From Sulfitobacter sp. LCG007 (GTDB lineage Bacteria; Pseudomonadota; Alphaproteobacteria; Rhodobacterales; Rhodobacteraceae): a stretch of 64,000 nt of DNA. The notes below the pieces were generated by a model that did no database searches, was not told the DNA's origin, and worked only from the letters and a program-made list of their open reading frames with translations. Numbering within the stretch: position 1 is the first letter of the stretch; each line of letters starts with the position of its first letter. This document shows, in pieces, positions 62,938-64,000 of this stretch. Made by a program: the position numbers and the translations under genes. The DNA lies in the NCBI RefSeq assembly GCF_040801785.1, contig NZ_CP161805.1, positions 2,604,001 through 2,668,000 of the forward strand, in the 5' to 3' direction.

Positions 62938-64000
62938 ATGGCGAAAGGAGAGATCAGGAGCGATCACCTCGACACGCTCGACCACGATCTCGGGCGCTAT
63001 TCCAACATCGAGCTGGCCACGCAATACGCCGGACGGCCACTTGTCGGCTACGGGTTCGCACTGGCGTTCCTGCTGCTGGCGGGCGTGGCCGCGCTGACCT
63101 TTTCCACCCCCGGCAGCCACGCGATGACGCTGGGCGCGGCGGCCGTCTTCGCCGGTTATCTTGCACTGAACATCGGCGCGAACGACGTTGCCAACAACAT
63201 GGGCCCTGCGGTCGGTGCGCGGGTGCTGACGATGGGCGGGGCCATTGCGATTGCTGCCGTCTTCGAAAGCGCGGGCGCGCTGATCGCAGGCGGCGACGTG
63301 GTCGATACGGTGGCAGGCGGCATCATTCCGCCCGGAGCGATCGCGGATCCTCGGATCTTCGTCAGGGTGATGATGGCCGCACTGCTGTCCGCGGCAATCT
63401 GGGTGAACATCGCCACCCGCGCCGGCGCGCCGGTCTCGACCACCCATGCCATTGTCGGAAGCATCGCCGGCGCGGGCATCGCCGCGGCGGGCTGGGGCGC
63501 CGTCGCGTGGGAGACGATGCTTTCGATCACGCTGGGATGGGTCGTCTCACCCTTGCTTGGCGGCATGATCGCGGCGGCGGTCCTGTGGGTCATCAAGGCG
63601 CGCATCATCTATCGCGAGGACAAGATCGCCGCGGCCCGGACATGGGTTCCGGTGCTTGTCGGCGTCATGGGCGGCGCCTTCGCCTGCTACCTGGCGCTCA
63701 AGGGCCTCAACCGGCTCGCCGTCGTTGGCTTTGCCCCTGCCCTGTCGCTTGGATGCGCCGCGGGAATGGCGCTTTGGATCGGCACGATTCCGGTGATCCG
63801 GAAGCAGTCCGAAGGACTCGAGAACCGCGACAAGTCACTCAAGCGTCTCTTCGGCCTTCCCCTGATCGTCGCTGCGGCGCTGCTGAGCTTCGCGCACGGC
63901 GCCAACGACGTGGCCAATGCGGTAGGCCCTCTCGCCGCCATCCTGAAGGCCACCACCACCGGTCTGACGGGAGGCATCGCCGTCGTCCCTGCATGGGACA
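62938..64000 (+). CDS. Inorganic phosphate transporter, PiT family (partial, runs off window)
   Basis: The 354 visible codons encode a membrane protein with the two PiT signature repeats, NIGANDVANNMGPAVGAR near residue 80 and FAHGANDVANAVGPLAA near residue 320. These are the paired GANDVAN motifs of the PiT/PHO-4 fold. A cytoplasmic loop lies between the repeats, near residues 218-235. The ATG at 62938 follows AAGGA. It is a low-affinity phosphate or metal-phosphate importer. The C-terminus is beyond position 64000. Confidence 0.93.
   Translation, partial: MAKGEIRSDHLDTLDHDLGRYSNIELATQYAGRPLVGYGFALAFLLLAGVAALTFSTPGSHAMTLGAAAVFAGYLALNIGANDVANNMGPAVGARVLTMGGAIAIAAVFESAGALIAGGDVVDTVAGGIIPPGAIADPRIFVRVMMAALLSAAIWVNIATRAGAPVSTTHAIVGSIAGAGIAAAGWGAVAWETMLSITLGWVVSPLLGGMIAAAVLWVIKARIIYREDKIAAARTWVPVLVGVMGGAFACYLALKGLNRLAVVGFAPALSLGCAAGMALWIGTIPVIRKQSEGLENRDKSLKRLFGLPLIVAAALLSFAHGANDVANAVGPLAAILKATTTGLTGGIAVVPAWD

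Noticed and set aside
1..64000. Mobile elements, prophage, CRISPR or toxin-antitoxin systems
   Set aside because: No transposase, integrase, phage structural gene, repeat-spacer array or paired small toxin genes were recognised in any frame.

Overview
The window is GC-rich, densely coded DNA from an alphaproteobacterium, most probably a Rhodobacterales (Roseobacter-group) chromosome. The reasons are two proteins ending in the VPLPA-type sorting signal, a membrane-anchored CycM-type cytochrome c-552, an FnrL-like box ahead of a universal stress gene, TRAP and ABC uptake operons beside sugar-acid enzymes, and an SRP RNA - dnaX - ybaB neighbourhood. No insertion sequence, prophage, CRISPR array or plasmid function was seen. 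It reads as ordinary chromosome with several catabolic cassettes.

Layout. 1-5.5 kb (minus strand): an arabinoside cassette with an ArsR-like regulator, a GH51 arabinofuranosidase, and a sugar ABC transporter (binding protein plus two permeases, the last one cut by the window edge). Two palindromes sharing a CGGTANNTACC core lie ahead of the glycosidase and the binding protein. 5.5-11.7 kb: a GntR/FCD regulator divergent from a TRAP transporter, a DgoD-like sugar-acid dehydratase and an FMN-dependent 2-hydroxyacid oxidase. 11.9-15.8 kb: pyruvate carboxylase and a VOC protein. 15.9-16.7 kb: a VPLPA-sorted surface protein. 17.0 kb: tRNA-Gly(GCC). 17.2-24 kb: hemF, an SDR, an RsmC-like methyltransferase, clpS, a HAD phosphatase, a D,D-carboxypeptidase with a SPOR domain, and a tandem universal stress protein. 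24-31.5 kb: a complete hut operon (hutC-F-I-H-G-U) that degrades histidine to glutamate through N-formylglutamate, with two HutC-like operator candidates. 31.7-38.8 kb: a VPLPA-sorted glycerophosphodiesterase and a yejABEF peptide importer. 38.9-47.7 kb: cytochrome c-552, prephenate dehydratase, a two-gene potassium uptake system, an SRPBCC protein, NudC, a CpdB-like nucleotidase, the SRP RNA, a YpfJ-like metalloprotease and a DUF202 protein. 47.8-50 kb: dnaX and ybaB. 50-57 kb: a membrane protein of unknown function, a translationally coupled DUF3300 - DUF2950 - outer-membrane-barrel trio, and an MscS channel. 57.4-59.8 kb: a HisD-family dehydrogenase with the two subunits of a ComDE-type sulfopyruvate decarboxylase, most likely part of C3-sulfonate (DHPS/sulfolactate) catabolism. 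59.8-64 kb: DedA, a metallophosphoesterase, a diacylglycerol-kinase-like protein, a NUDIX hydrolase and a PiT phosphate transporter that runs off the window.

How the genes work together. Four cassettes import and process small organic substrates: arabinosides, an unidentified sugar acid, histidine, and probably a sulfonate. Pyruvate carboxylase then refills the TCA cycle. The least-described parts are the DUF3300/DUF2950/barrel operon, the HisD-like/ComDE pair, which lacks its middle enzyme locally, and the VPLPA-sorted proteins. All functional statements rest on reading motifs and gene context; no database search was run.
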